NCBI RefSeq assembly: GCF_000379725.1
Contig: NZ_KB903628.1
Span: forward strand, 1 to 64,000
Direction of reading: 5' to 3'
Length of the DNA: 64,000 bases
DNA from: Cytophaga aurantiaca DSM 3654
GTDB lineage: Bacteria; Bacteroidota; Bacteroidia; Cytophagales; Cytophagaceae
Shown here piece by piece: positions 1-8,836 of this stretch (position 1 is the stretch's first letter; every line of letters starts with the position of its first letter). The translations under genes and the position numbers were made by a program. A model generated the notes under the pieces. The model was not told the DNA's origin. It did not search any database and saw only the letters and a list, made by a program, of their open reading frames with translations.

Positions 1-1
1 T

Positions 2-268
2 GAACATAGTTCAGGAACAAGCGTAAGAAAACGAACACATGTATCAAGAAAAGCAAATATGCGTATCAAATCAATATTACACATGGCAGCACTGGTTGCT
101 ATTCAATCAAATAAAGAAATTACAGAATTCTACGATCGTAAAATAAAACAAGGGAAAGCAAAAATGAATGTTATAAACGCTATTCGAAATAAATTAATAC
201 ATCGTGTATTTGCATGCGTTAGAGATAATAGAAAATATGAATATATTTATACCAATGCACTTGCATAA
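2..268 (+). CDS. IS110-family transposase, C-terminal end only (cut by window edge)
   Basis: The reading frame is open from base 2 and runs through the first in-window ATG at 59 to a stop at 266-268, so what is visible is the last 88 residues of a longer protein. The residues (an SSGTSVRKRTHVSR stretch, then HMAALVAIQ and NVINAIRNKLIHRVFA) match the conserved C-terminus of IS110/IS116-type transposases, which act through an N-terminal DEDD-type catalytic domain that lies outside the window. Whether the element is intact cannot be told from here. No terminal repeat is expected, because IS110 elements normally lack inverted ends. Confidence 0.75.
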   Translation, partial: EHSSGTSVRKRTHVSRKANMRIKSILHMAALVAIQSNKEITEFYDRKIKQGKAKMNVINAIRNKLIHRVFACVRDNRKYEYIYTNALA

Positions 269-309
269 ACCATAGAAATCCACGGCTGAATATCTTAAGT
301 CTTCAGCCT

Positions 310-1380
310 TTAATCAATAAACGCCACACCCAATTTCGCTGCAACTTCTTTCAAGTCTTTAACAACAGGCGGAAGCAACGGAACACCTTCACTTAAACGT
401 GAAGCTTGAATTTCTCTTTCGGGATCTCCCGGTATCAATACCTGCTCACCTTCTACTGCCGGTGCATTGCGGAATGTTTTGATCCAGTTATCCATATGCG
501 ATTTAAAATCGTCTGCCGGTCTGAATGCATCAACACGCATGGCGCCAAAAAAGTGTCCGATCCCCTCACCTACCGGATCCGTAGGCACAGGTAGGAAGCT
601 TACAAACGGCGGTACCCACGGACCATAATTCGCGCCCGATAATACAGCAGAGAATATATCTACAATAGCGCCTAAGCAATATCCTTTATGACTTCCATGC
701 TCGCGGTCGCCACCTAAGGGAAGCAATGCACCACCTTCTTTTAATTCGTGTGCATTCGGAGTTGTTATACCATTTTTATCCTGGATCCAGCCAAGTGGAG
801 CTTCTAGATTCTTGCGTTGTAAAATTTCTAATTTCCCGTTAGCAGCTGTAGTCGTAGCAAAATCGGCCACCATCGGCGGTTCGTCTTTTGCTGGGATCGC
901 CACAGCGATCGGATTCGTTCCCAATAATCTTTTTAATGAATGTGTAGGTGCAACGAGCGGACTTGCATTCGTCATAGAAATACCAATCATATCATGCTCT
1001 AATGCCATCATAGCGTGATAACCTGCAATACCATAGTGATTGGAGTTCTTCACGCTTACCCATCCCGATCCAACTTGTTTTGCTTTATCGATTGCGATCT
1101 GCATAGCTTTCGGTGCAACCACCAAACCCAATCCGCCGTCGCCATCAACCGTTGCCGTACTTGGCGTTTCGTGTACAATACGCACATTTGGTTTTGCATT
1201 GATACGACCCGCTTCCCACAAACGTACATATCCCGTTAATCGGGCTACACCATGCGAATCAACCCCTCTCAGATCAGCAGATAAAAGAACAGTTGTTGCA
1301 AGCTGTGCATCGTCCTCGGGACAACCCATGGCTAAAAATACATTTTTGGTAAAAGCGAATAACTCTTTATATGGATACAT
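310..1380 (-). CDS. Ldh-family (malate/L-lactate dehydrogenase type) oxidoreductase
   Basis: This is an NAD(P)-dependent 2-hydroxyacid dehydrogenase of the Ldh_2 (MDH/LDH/YlbC) superfamily, cytosolic, about 356 residues. The family is recognised by the N-terminal DLRGVDSHGVARL stretch, the SNHYGIAGYHA segment with its likely catalytic His, the LLGTNPIAVAIPA nucleotide-fold region and a GSHKGYCLGA motif near residue 240. The frame can be opened seven codons upstream at a TTG (1399-1401), but that TTG falls inside a good -7 box, so the ATG at 1378-1380 is preferred. The substrate cannot be read from the sequence; malate, lactate, ureidoglycolate and sulfolactate are all used in this family. It is a single gene on the minus strand. 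Confidence 0.85.
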   Translation of the reverse strand: MYPYKELFAFTKNVFLAMGCPEDDAQLATTVLLSADLRGVDSHGVARLTGYVRLWEAGRINAKPNVRIVHETPSTATVDGDGGLGLVVAPKAMQIAIDKAKQVGSGWVSVKNSNHYGIAGYHAMMALEHDMIGISMTNASPLVAPTHSLKRLLGTNPIAVAIPAKDEPPMVADFATTTAANGKLEILQRKNLEAPLGWIQDKNGITTPNAHELKEGGALLPLGGDREHGSHKGYCLGAIVDIFSAVLSGANYGPWVPPFVSFLPVPTDPVGEGIGHFFGAMRVDAFRPADDFKSHMDNWIKTFRNAPAVEGEQVLIPGDPEREIQASRLSEGVPLLPPVVKDLKEVAAKLGVAFID

Positions 1381-1398
1381 AGAATTTGAATTAGTGCA

Positions 1399-1406
1399 CA
1401 AAAATA
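1399..1406 (-). promoter_or_regulatory. Putative -7 promoter element of the Ldh-family gene
   Basis: On the minus strand this reads TATTTTTG, an exact match to the Bacteroidota -7 consensus TAnnTTTG, and lies 18 bases before the chosen ATG. The expected -33 position falls within the left arm of the inverted repeat at 1425-1448 and shows no clear TTTG. Confidence 0.45.
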
Positions 1407-1424
1407 TACCATTATATGCTTAAA

Positions 1425-1575
1425 GCCTAAAGCCGAAGGCTTAAAGCTAAAAACTCTAACGCTGTGACAGGCATTTCAATAATTGAGAATTAAAAACAAG
1501 CATTTGAATATCAATTATTTATTAAAAATGGTATTTTTATTAAGAGACGCTAGCTTTAAGCCTTCGGCTTTAGGC
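1425..1575. repeat. Long inverted repeat (24-bp arms) in the intergenic region
   Basis: The arms at 1425-1448 and 1552-1575 are perfect reverse complements over 24 bases and enclose 103 bases. Each arm is built from repeated words of the kind TTAAAGCC / TAAAGCC. The repeat separates two divergently transcribed genes, so it is not a shared terminator. It could be a small MITE-like or REP-like element. Nothing coding was seen in the enclosed stretch, which is very AT-rich. Confidence 0.6.
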
Positions 1576-1679
1576 ATTAGGCTTCATTCAAATATTTTTT
1601 GAGTACATTCGTTATCACGTTTATAAACCATCATTTGAAAAACCGATCGTGTGGTATTATTCTCAACTTATTGATTCCT

Positions 1680-3311
1680 ATGAAAAAATCCATCTTATTT
1701 TTGACTGCCCTACTGAGTAGCATTGTGCTCTTCGCTCAGGAAAACAGCATCACCGCAACACCAACCATTAAACAGGTTACGGTATTTTTAAGTCGGGCGC
1801 AGATCGAAACCTATACACCCATATCCATTGAAGCCGGCAAAACGGTGATCCATTTACAAAACCAAACTACCTTTCTGGATCCTCAAAGCATTCAGGTAAG
1901 CGGTAAAGGCGACTTCATTATTCTTTCTGTAGAACATGAAACGGATTATCTGAAAAAGACAGAAAAACCTGCGAAGATACAAACGCTGTCAGATTCTATA
2001 GATCATTATTCCATGCTGATTGATTTCAATGAACAGATCAATGACGTATTAGTAAAAGAAGAACAAATGATCTTAATGAACCAGAGTATTAAAGGTCAAA
2101 ACGCAAATTTAACTGCGAAAGAATTATCTGAGATGGCAGATTTTTTCAGAGAACGTTTGGAAGAGATCCGCGAAGAAATCATTGATAATAAAATCTTAAT
2201 TAGAAAATACCAAACAAAGCTGAACAGCTTTAACAATCAATTAGCAGAATACAATCAAACAGCAAATCAACCGAGCAGCACCATACTGGTTACCGTTTCT
2301 GCCAAAGCTGCGCTTTCAGGATCACTCACTACAACGTACATCACACGTAATGCAGGCTGGTATCCATTGTATGATATCCGTGCGAAGGATACAAAATCGC
2401 CTGTTCAATTGGCGTATAAAGCGCAAGTGATTCAGAATACAGGATATGACTGGAAGAATGTAAAGATCGTTTTGTCTACAAGCAACCCAGCCGTAGGCGG
2501 TAACAAGCCGGAGTTGAGTAATTGGTATCTGGATATTTATGATCCTTCAGTTGCTAAAGTTCGTACACCCCGATATAGAAACGAAGATTATAACTACGAA
2601 AAAAAATCAAGTGAATCTGCAGCATCCTCCGCATGGAACAGCAAGGATGTGCAGGCTCCTCAGGCCGGCACGGTTGCAGAATATACATCCGAAGTTGAAA
2701 CAACATTGTCTGTTGAATTTGCGATCGGTTTGCCTTATACTGTTTTATCCGGCGGCAAAGGACAACAGGTAGATATTAAAAACATTGATCTGCCTGCCGA
2801 CTACCAATATGCAGTTGTGCCGAAACTTGAGCTTTCAGCGTTCTTATTGGCACGTATTACGAAATGGGATACCTATAACATCCTTTCGGGAAATGCGAAC
2901 ATTTATTTCGAAGGTACTTTTGTAGGCAAAACATTTATTGACGCATCAAACACCATGGATACGTTAAGTATATCCTTAGGCCGCGATCCACGCATTGTTG
3001 TAGAGCGTAATTTGATTACCGATTACACATCTAAAAAAATGATCGGCACCAATCGTAAAGAAGAATACGGATACGAGATCGTTATCCGCAATACAAAAAA
3101 AGAAGCTATCACGATTGTGATAGAAGATCAATATCCGATCTCACAAAACAGCAGTTTAGAGGTTGAATTGATCGAATCTTCCGGTGCTGTAGTTGATGCA
3201 ACAAAAGGCAAACTCACCTGGAAACTAGACATCGCATCTGCTGAAACAAAAAAACTGATCTTAAAATATTCAGTTAAATATCCGAAGGATAAAAAGGTAC
3301 AGGGTTTGTAA
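1680..3311 (+). CDS. DUF4139/DUF4140 (MuiA-type) exported protein
   Basis: The protein (543 residues) starts at the ATG at 1680, where a typical signal peptide (MKKSILFLTALLSSIVLFAQ) begins; the frame is open further upstream, but those 27 codons do not resemble an N-terminus. A DUF4140-like domain lies at about residues 25-100 (VTVFLSRAQIETYTP). It is followed by a charged, probably coiled-coil segment to about 190, and then a DUF4139 domain with the AGWYPLYDIRA and VKIVLSTSNPAV stretches. The family includes the so-called mucoidy inhibitor MuiA; no biochemical activity is established. It probably works in the periplasm. It is monocistronic and ends at a strong hairpin terminator. Confidence 0.85.
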   Translation: MKKSILFLTALLSSIVLFAQENSITATPTIKQVTVFLSRAQIETYTPISIEAGKTVIHLQNQTTFLDPQSIQVSGKGDFIILSVEHETDYLKKTEKPAKIQTLSDSIDHYSMLIDFNEQINDVLVKEEQMILMNQSIKGQNANLTAKELSEMADFFRERLEEIREEIIDNKILIRKYQTKLNSFNNQLAEYNQTANQPSSTILVTVSAKAALSGSLTTTYITRNAGWYPLYDIRAKDTKSPVQLAYKAQVIQNTGYDWKNVKIVLSTSNPAVGGNKPELSNWYLDIYDPSVAKVRTPRYRNEDYNYEKKSSESAASSAWNSKDVQAPQAGTVAEYTSEVETTLSVEFAIGLPYTVLSGGKGQQVDIKNIDLPADYQYAVVPKLELSAFLLARITKWDTYNILSGNANIYFEGTFVGKTFIDASNTMDTLSISLGRDPRIVVERNLITDYTSKKMIGTNRKEEYGYEIVIRNTKKEAITIVIEDQYPISQNSSLEVELIESSGAVVDATKGKLTWKLDIASAETKKLILKYSVKYPKDKKVQGL

Positions 3312-3327
3312 GCCTCTCATCATATGC

Positions 3328-3366
3328 AAAAAAGGCGGTATTGAATGAATCAGTACCGCCTTTTTT
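3328..3366. terminator. Bidirectional intrinsic terminator
   Basis: A 13-base stem (AAAAAAGGCGGTA at 3328-3340 and its complement at 3354-3366) has a 13-base loop and a T-run on both strands. It sits between two convergent genes, the DUF4139 gene on plus and the lipoprotein gene on minus, and can serve both. Confidence 0.85.
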
Positions 3367-3385
3367 ATTAAAAAATAAATTGCAA

Positions 3386-4015
3386 TTAACTACCCGTTCT
3401 GTAGCGGATAGTAATAAGTTTTGTGTCGATTTTACCAACAATTGAAGCTGTTTTAGAAGAAGAAGTATATGTATTGGCTACATTGATCGTATAATCTGCT
3501 TTTAACCTTCCAGTGGTTAAATCAAATGTTACATTTGAAACCGTCATATCTCCGGTTGTGGGAACCGACTGATCAACATTGAATTTTGTAATAGATGTTG
3601 CTGTTGAATCAACAAAAATGGATGAATGTAATGCAACCAATTTTAATGCTTGCGTTAAATCACTTTTTAAGATAAACGTAATGTCTGTCTGTTTATCTTC
3701 ATCTCTCACACTTCCATTCTTATCTGCTTTGACCAGATGTATTACATAGTTGCCATTTTCATTTACATAATACGTAGCGGCTTCCAGATCCAGTTGGTGA
3801 TTAAATTGTTTTGAAAAAAATACGTTATCAGAAGTTTTACTTACGATGGTACCTGAAATAGATCCGTTTTCAGGATATAGATCAGATCTTGTAACGCTTA
3901 CAACAGTCGTTGTATTATTAGTAGTTGTTGTGTTAGCAGGACTAACGGCTTCGCCTTTTTTACAGGACAAAAAAATTGCAGCAAGTGCAAAAGAAACATA
4001 AATCATTTTTTTCAT
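3386..4015 (-). CDS. Hypothetical lipoprotein
   Basis: The 209-residue protein opens with a lipoprotein signal peptide ending in the lipobox LSC at residues 16-18, followed by KK. After the Cys comes a Thr/Asn-rich linker at about residues 28-40 (TTTTNNTTT), then a mostly beta-strand domain with no family I recognise. Placement on the periplasmic face of the outer membrane, or on the cell surface, is likely from the lipobox alone. The gene is single, ends at the shared hairpin at 3328-3366, and is divergent from the histidine kinase gene. The function is unknown. Confidence 0.75.
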   Translation of the reverse strand: MKKMIYVSFALAAIFLSCKKGEAVSPANTTTTNNTTTVVSVTRSDLYPENGSISGTIVSKTSDNVFFSKQFNHQLDLEAATYYVNENGNYVIHLVKADKNGSVRDEDKQTDITFILKSDLTQALKLVALHSSIFVDSTATSITKFNVDQSVPTTGDMTVSNVTFDLTTGRLKADYTINVANTYTSSSKTASIVGKIDTKLITIRYRTGS

Positions 4016-4342
4016 AGCTTTTATTATTGGTTAAAAATTTAAAGGTTCGAAAGTATCTAAATCGTCCATAAAAAATAAATTCCGAAGAATAAAGTTTGAT
4101 AAAGTTTAACGTTTGATAAATTATATTGCTTAACTTTTATCAATGGTTAAGGTCAGCACCGTTCAACCCTCGATTTCGGCCTGAAACTTGCCAGACAAAA
4201 TAAAAACTATTTCGGTTTATATATGTAAATGTTAATCCCCTATTCGCATATACTATTAAATACAAATAGGGGTTTATTACGTATATTACATTAAAGGATG
4301 ATTTGACTCATTGTGAAAGACAAATCATCTCTATTAGGCTAT
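4016..4342. other. Intergenic region between divergent genes with a leader hairpin
   Basis: No reading frame of note is seen. At 4236-4272 there is a small hairpin, with arms CCCCTATT and AATAGGGG around a 20-base loop; it would lie in the leader of the histidine kinase transcript. An imperfect inverted repeat of GATAAAGTTTAA type lies at about 4098-4143. Promoters for both genes must be here, but none matches the Bacteroidota consensus well enough to mark. Confidence 0.35.
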
Positions 4343-6289
4343 ATGATCAGAAGTTTTTCCATATTTTATATTTTCTGCTTTTTTATCGGATTTTCCGCCG
4401 AAGCACATTATTACATACCCCTTAATACGGATCAAAAACAGTATGCTATTGAAAGTCGTTTTGTAGAACAGCTGGAAGACTCAAGTGCATCCTATACCAT
4501 TGAACACGTTACATCAGATGCTTTTAAAAATCAGTTTAAAGCATCCGGAGAAACGATGCTTCGAAATAATAATAGAAATGCTGCCTATTGGTTCAAGTTC
4601 AATATCATTAACACATCTGCTAAAAATCAGCAATGGTTGATCGAGTCTTTTAATTTCAGATTGAATGAGATCACATTTTATGTAAAAACAGATAGCGGTT
4701 TTACAAAAGTTGAACAAGGCGATATGCTTCCGTTTCAAAACCGTTCAATCGGCCATAAAAATTTCGAGTGTATACTCCCGAATTCCAGCGATACCATTCA
4801 ATGCTTCATACGAATAAAAACAAAACAGCCTGCAAGCTTTGAATTGTTCGTTCGCCGGATCGATACCTTTACCTCGTATGCCATCGGCGAATATTTTTTA
4901 CTTGGCATCTTCTACGGCACCATAGGTATTGTAGCGTTGTTCAGTTTGTTCATGCTCTTTGCATTCCGCAGACCCATATTCTTATACTATTCGTTGTTCT
5001 TAACCGGATTTGGAATCTTTTTTATGTGTCAGGACGGTACAGGTTTTCAATATTTATGGCCCAACTTTCCGCTATTAAACAGTCATTCGATCGAGATATC
5101 TCGACTGATCATGCTTATACCTTATACCTTATATTTTTGCGCATTCTTAGATATCAGAACCAAAATGCCCGTGGTATGGAAATTCATGATCACATGGATC
5201 TTTCTTCGAATAGGAATTGCTCTTATCATTGATAAAAGTGATTTTTTTCTGGAGTTACTGATGTATTTCGATTATATACCTTTCATTGTAGCTTATTTCT
5301 CTGCCATCTATGCATACATAAAAGGATATAAGCCCGCATTGTTTTTCGCAATCGGATTTTCTGTTTTATTAAGCGCATTCATTATTAATTCGCTGCGCGT
5401 TGCCTGTATTGTCGAATCAAATATTTTCACAGCATATTCCTTAAATTTCGGAGCTGTGATCGAGATTTTATTTTTATCACTTGCATTAAGTTCGTGGCTG
5501 CGCCAATTAATTCAGGAGAAAGCATTGACCGAAAAACTAAATAAAATGCTGGAAGAAAGAGTTCAGGAACGAACCACTGTTCTTCAAATTCAGAACAGCA
5601 TTATCAATGATAAAATAGATGAATTGGATACCATATTTTACAGGCTTTCGCATGATATTAAAGGTCCGTTGAAATCTATTATTGGCTTGGCGAATCTGGG
5701 CATTATTGATCCTTCGGATAGAGAAAATTATTTCAAAATGATCCAAAGCAGTGCAATCAATTTAGATAATATCACATCTGATTTTGTGCTTCTTTCAAAA
5801 GTTCAGAAATACAATATGCTGGATCTTTCAGAAATTAATTTTGAAGCAACGATCCATAAAGCACTGGATCAGCTGAAAGATTCTCCCGACTTAAATGCTA
5901 TTTCGATCAACACTGACATTCATCAATCAACTATTTTCTACTCGCATCAGGAAATTATCGATCTGGTCTTTTTGAACATTATTGATAACGCTATTAAATA
6001 TAGAAAATGGAATGCTGCGGATTCAAGATTGGCAATCACTATTGAAGCAGATAAAGAAAAAGCAATTTTAACATTTGCAGATAACGGCGTTGGTGTAATA
6101 GCAAACAACGATCATAGTATATTTGATATGTTTTATCGCGAGGGCCGAAAAGATGGGATTACAGGCACAGGTTTAGGCTTATACATTGTCAAAGTTTCTC
6201 TACAAAAAATAAATGGCGCAATAAAATTCCAGACCAACGCAGATGAAGGAGCAACATTTGTGATAGAAATTCCCAACATGATGCATTAA
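4343..6289 (+). CDS. 7TM-DISM sensor histidine kinase
   Basis: This inner-membrane sensor kinase has the 7TMR-DISM layout. A signal peptide (residues 1-20) is followed by an extracytoplasmic beta-rich DISMED2-like domain (about 30-170), seven membrane helices (about 185-385), a coiled coil (about 390-430) and a catalytic core. The phosphorylation site is in LSHDIKGPLKS (His437, counting from the ATG at 4343). The N-box is NIIDNAIKYR, the G1 box ADNGVGV and the G2 box GTGLGLYIV. A GTG at 4313 would add ten residues, but the ATG gives the better signal peptide. No response regulator gene is adjacent, so it is an orphan kinase. The ligand is unknown; the family is thought to sense small molecules or carbohydrates. 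Its 3' end overlaps the convergent PEBP gene by 4 bases. Confidence 0.88.
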   Translation: MIRSFSIFYIFCFFIGFSAEAHYYIPLNTDQKQYAIESRFVEQLEDSSASYTIEHVTSDAFKNQFKASGETMLRNNNRNAAYWFKFNIINTSAKNQQWLIESFNFRLNEITFYVKTDSGFTKVEQGDMLPFQNRSIGHKNFECILPNSSDTIQCFIRIKTKQPASFELFVRRIDTFTSYAIGEYFLLGIFYGTIGIVALFSLFMLFAFRRPIFLYYSLFLTGFGIFFMCQDGTGFQYLWPNFPLLNSHSIEISRLIMLIPYTLYFCAFLDIRTKMPVVWKFMITWIFLRIGIALIIDKSDFFLELLMYFDYIPFIVAYFSAIYAYIKGYKPALFFAIGFSVLLSAFIINSLRVACIVESNIFTAYSLNFGAVIEILFLSLALSSWLRQLIQEKALTEKLNKMLEERVQERTTVLQIQNSIINDKIDELDTIFYRLSHDIKGPLKSIIGLANLGIIDPSDRENYFKMIQSSAINLDNITSDFVLLSKVQKYNMLDLSEINFEATIHKALDQLKDSPDLNAISINTDIHQSTIFYSHQEIIDLVFLNIIDNAIKYRKWNAADSRLAITIEADKEKAILTFADNGVGVIANNDHSIFDMFYREGRKDGITGTGLGLYIVKVSLQKINGAIKFQTNADEGATFVIEIPNMMH

Positions 6290-6873
6290 TAGATACCTAT
6301 CAATTCGCCATACGCTAATATCTTATCTTTCATCGCCTGCATCACTTCTTTTTTTGTTGGCTCCGTCAATTGCAATGTTGAATCTGAAAGCGCATAAACC
6401 CTGAAAAAATAACGGTGTTTACCCAAAGGAGGTTTAGGGCCTTTGTAATCCAGCGTACCTTTAAAATTTTTACCGCCTTGTATTTCTGTCATACCAAAAT
6501 CTTTAGTTGTCATACCTGTCCACAATCCATTCATAGTAACAGGAATATTATACACGACCCAATGATCGATCGTAAGCAGTTTCAATAAGGGTGTTGGACC
6601 ATCGTAATCCGTACACAACACCACAAGCGACTTTGTACCTGCAGGAAGATTGAACCAGTGCAACTCCGGAGACAGCTCTTTTCCGTCCCCGGTGAACTCA
6701 ATAGGGATCTGACCATTCTGAATAAAATTCTTTGAAGCCAATTCGATTGTCTTGGGAATTTTTGCATGGTAATTAAACTCCTCATTTTGTTGAATGGCAG
6801 TATAGATAAAGCGGCCAACAACCGCAAGCGAGATCAAAAGCAGAATGGATAGGGAAATTTTTTTAATTAACAT
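6286..6873 (-). CDS. YbhB/YbcL (PEBP) family protein, membrane-anchored or exported
   Basis: The 195-residue protein has an N-terminal hydrophobic segment (residues 4-24) and then a phosphatidylethanolamine-binding-protein fold. This is recognised by GKELSPELHWFNLP, VVLCTDYDGPTP, HWVVYNIP and the GPKPPLGKHRYFFRVYAL stretch that carries the conserved ligand-pocket His. The bacterial YbhB/YbcL proteins have no firm biochemical role. The family core is normally cytosolic or periplasmic, so the leader here suggests periplasmic placement. It converges on the histidine kinase gene with a 4-base overlap of stop codons and no visible terminator between them. Confidence 0.85.
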   Translation of the reverse strand: MLIKKISLSILLLISLAVVGRFIYTAIQQNEEFNYHAKIPKTIELASKNFIQNGQIPIEFTGDGKELSPELHWFNLPAGTKSLVVLCTDYDGPTPLLKLLTIDHWVVYNIPVTMNGLWTGMTTKDFGMTEIQGGKNFKGTLDYKGPKPPLGKHRYFFRVYALSDSTLQLTEPTKKEVMQAMKDKILAYGELIGIY

Positions 6874-6934
6874 TATATAATATATTTTACTATGAATTTG
6901 TCCAGATTCTTTAAATCAATTAAAAACAAAATTA

Positions 6935-7948
6935 TTATTTTTCAGTAGGCGTAACAATTTCTGAACTGTCAAATCCAAGTGTTAATTCTAGTAGGAATTT
7001 TTCTAATTTTTCTCCATTATCTTTTCTGTAAAATTGATCAAAGTATTCCTTTTCTTGTATTTTAATTAAAATTCTACGAAGTATATTGTCTGATTTTTGA
7101 CTATACTCTGAAATTTTTTTAAAATATTTTTCACTTATGCTTGATCCATGAGTCACTGAAGAACGAATAGAATATATACTTTTTATATCATTATAGAGAG
7201 CTATTCTTTTTTGAGGTTCAGTCTCTAAAAAATATGCGATTCGTTCTGAAAGTTTATGAGTAAGCTCTGCTGAATTAGTTGAAAATAAACATTCATAAGC
7301 AGAACAATAATGAGTGATTTTAATTCCTAAATCAACTTGTTGTCTAGCAGTTTGAAGAAAAACTAAACTTCTACTTATTCGTTGAATCTCTGGAACAATC
7401 GCAGTTTTTCTATTTTTAAATTTACTAAAAGGTTCAACTAGGGAATTTTTTCCCCACGAAATTATTTGTTCAACTTCACTTATCTGAAAAGTTGATATAC
7501 AATTATCTCCTGTAGAGGTATGAGAACCTCCTGTTATCCAGTTACTGTTAATACATGAATCATGGTATGGTAATTCAATAAGAGATGGTTTAATATAAGG
7601 GTATTCGGAAAAACCCAACATAATATTTATCGAATGATCTTTTATTAACCACAATTCATTAATAATCATTCTACAGTTAACAAGAAAATCACACAAAAAA
7701 TCATCTGCATTTTCAAACGATATTTCATCGTGAGATATTTTATAAAAAACAGCATTTGCATCAAGCAAAGCATTATACTCTATATTCCCAATTGCATTAT
7801 GCAATTTATCTGTCATTAAAGAATATATATGAGATTTATTATTCGTTAAATAAATACCACCTCTGATATTTATTCCTTCTCCTAAATCTCCTAAAATCTT
7901 CAAATTGAAAATTGCTGTTATATATAGTACACGCTCTTTCAAAATCAC
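6935..7948 (-). CDS. HEPN-domain (Apea-like) protein, possible RNase or defence gene
   Basis: This is a 337-residue cytosolic protein. The C-terminal part (about 185-305) looks like an Apea-type HEPN domain: a helical run with HYCSAYECLF, then ELTHKLSERIAYFL, then IYSIRSSVTHG. It contains the R-x4-H signature (Arg262, His267) that forms the active site of HEPN ribonucleases. The N-terminal half is unrecognised. The start is a GTG directly behind an in-frame stop, so no earlier start exists. The gene is visibly more AT-rich than its neighbours, which suggests transfer. Apea-like HEPN proteins are known in anti-phage defence, but the link here is inference; RNA cleavage has to be shown. No partner gene (antitoxin, MNT) is adjacent. 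Confidence 0.7.
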   Translation of the reverse strand: MILKERVLYITAIFNLKILGDLGEGINIRGGIYLTNNKSHIYSLMTDKLHNAIGNIEYNALLDANAVFYKISHDEISFENADDFLCDFLVNCRMIINELWLIKDHSINIMLGFSEYPYIKPSLIELPYHDSCINSNWITGGSHTSTGDNCISTFQISEVEQIISWGKNSLVEPFSKFKNRKTAIVPEIQRISRSLVFLQTARQQVDLGIKITHYCSAYECLFSTNSAELTHKLSERIAYFLETEPQKRIALYNDIKSIYSIRSSVTHGSSISEKYFKKISEYSQKSDNILRRILIKIQEKEYFDQFYRKDNGEKLEKFLLELTLGFDSSEIVTPTEK

Positions 7949-7989
7949 TTATTTTATAATTATGAATTAAATACCCATTTCCTATCCTT

Positions 7990-8049
7990 CTATCCGTTCA
8001 TCATCGCATATAATATACCTTCTTTCAATTAATAAGTAGATATCATTAT
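7990..8049 (-). pseudogene. Decayed copy of the 3' end of the neighbouring ppx-like gene
   Basis: Read on the minus strand, these 20 codons give IMISTY, a stop, LKEGILYAMMNG, then a stop. The true C-terminus of the Ppx/GppA gene at 8837-9778 contains VMVSTYSLKEGVLYTMLDG. Twelve of 18 positions agree, in register. The AT-rich spacers after the two copies also look alike. This is best explained as the remnant of a tandem duplication that included the ppx tail. Confidence 0.7.
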
Positions 8050-8065
8050 CGTGCCAATCCACTTT

Positions 8066-8809
8066 TTATTCGGACATTTTAATCTCTAATTCTGACCATC
8101 GCGGTAAACACAAACCTATTTTAAAATTTACGCATCGATTATAAGCATGTTCCTCGTCGTTTTTGGGTTTGTCGATCGGACGGAATTTTTTATTTGTAAC
8201 AAATAGTGTAAAATTCATTGCATTGTTTTTCATCAATACTTCCTTAACTACCCTTGCTCTATTCTTTAGCAATTCAGAGCCCTTCTTTTTTTCTAACACA
8301 TCTATGGTTGAATGTACTTCCACATTGAAGCAATGGGTTGAATCATCCATTAACAACAACGTTCTTTTTATTTCTTTCAATTCATACAATGCGGTAGAAT
8401 CCAACGCATAAGAATTTTCTGCGAATAAAATTGACCTTATAATAAGTGGGCATCTGCTTACTCCCTTTGGATCAATTATTATTTTTATGGAATCTTTCAA
8501 TTCATCTGCATAAAAAACTCCGCCTTTAGGTTTATAGCCCACTGCCATTGGACGCACTTTAAATATTAGATCAATCTTAGGCAAATTCAAATACAATCCT
8601 TCTTTAGGAACAGCGATGCTATCTATCTTATGATAATAGGTATCATAAATAACCAGACTTGAAGCAATGTTTTGTTCAGGAATGCTATACGTAACAGACT
8701 GGAAATAAATCCGCACATCTGTTGGCTTCAAGACCGTATCCTGAGCAGCAGATTTTGTAATTGAAATTGCGCTAAAAATAATCAGCGGAATATATTTAAT
8801 AAGCATCAT
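8066..8809 (-). CDS. Exported protein with divergent OmpA-like C-terminal domain
   Basis: The 247-residue protein has a signal peptide (about residues 1-22, ending in SAAQ). The middle part is beta-rich and unrecognised. From about residue 125 the pattern IIRSILFAENSYALDSTALYELKEI, followed about 35 residues later by ELLKNRARVVKEVLMK, resembles the beta-alpha-beta core of OmpA/MotB peptidoglycan-binding domains, including the NRA arginine region. The match is weak, so the assignment is tentative. A second ATG one codon in is an alternative start. It follows the Ppx/GppA gene by 27 bases on the same strand and is probably cotranscribed with it. Confidence 0.65.
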   Translation of the reverse strand: MMLIKYIPLIIFSAISITKSAAQDTVLKPTDVRIYFQSVTYSIPEQNIASSLVIYDTYYHKIDSIAVPKEGLYLNLPKIDLIFKVRPMAVGYKPKGGVFYADELKDSIKIIIDPKGVSRCPLIIRSILFAENSYALDSTALYELKEIKRTLLLMDDSTHCFNVEVHSTIDVLEKKKGSELLKNRARVVKEVLMKNNAMNFTLFVTNKKFRPIDKPKNDEEHAYNRCVNFKIGLCLPRWSELEIKMSE

Positions 8810-8836
8810 TTATAATTCATAATTTATAATTATAAG

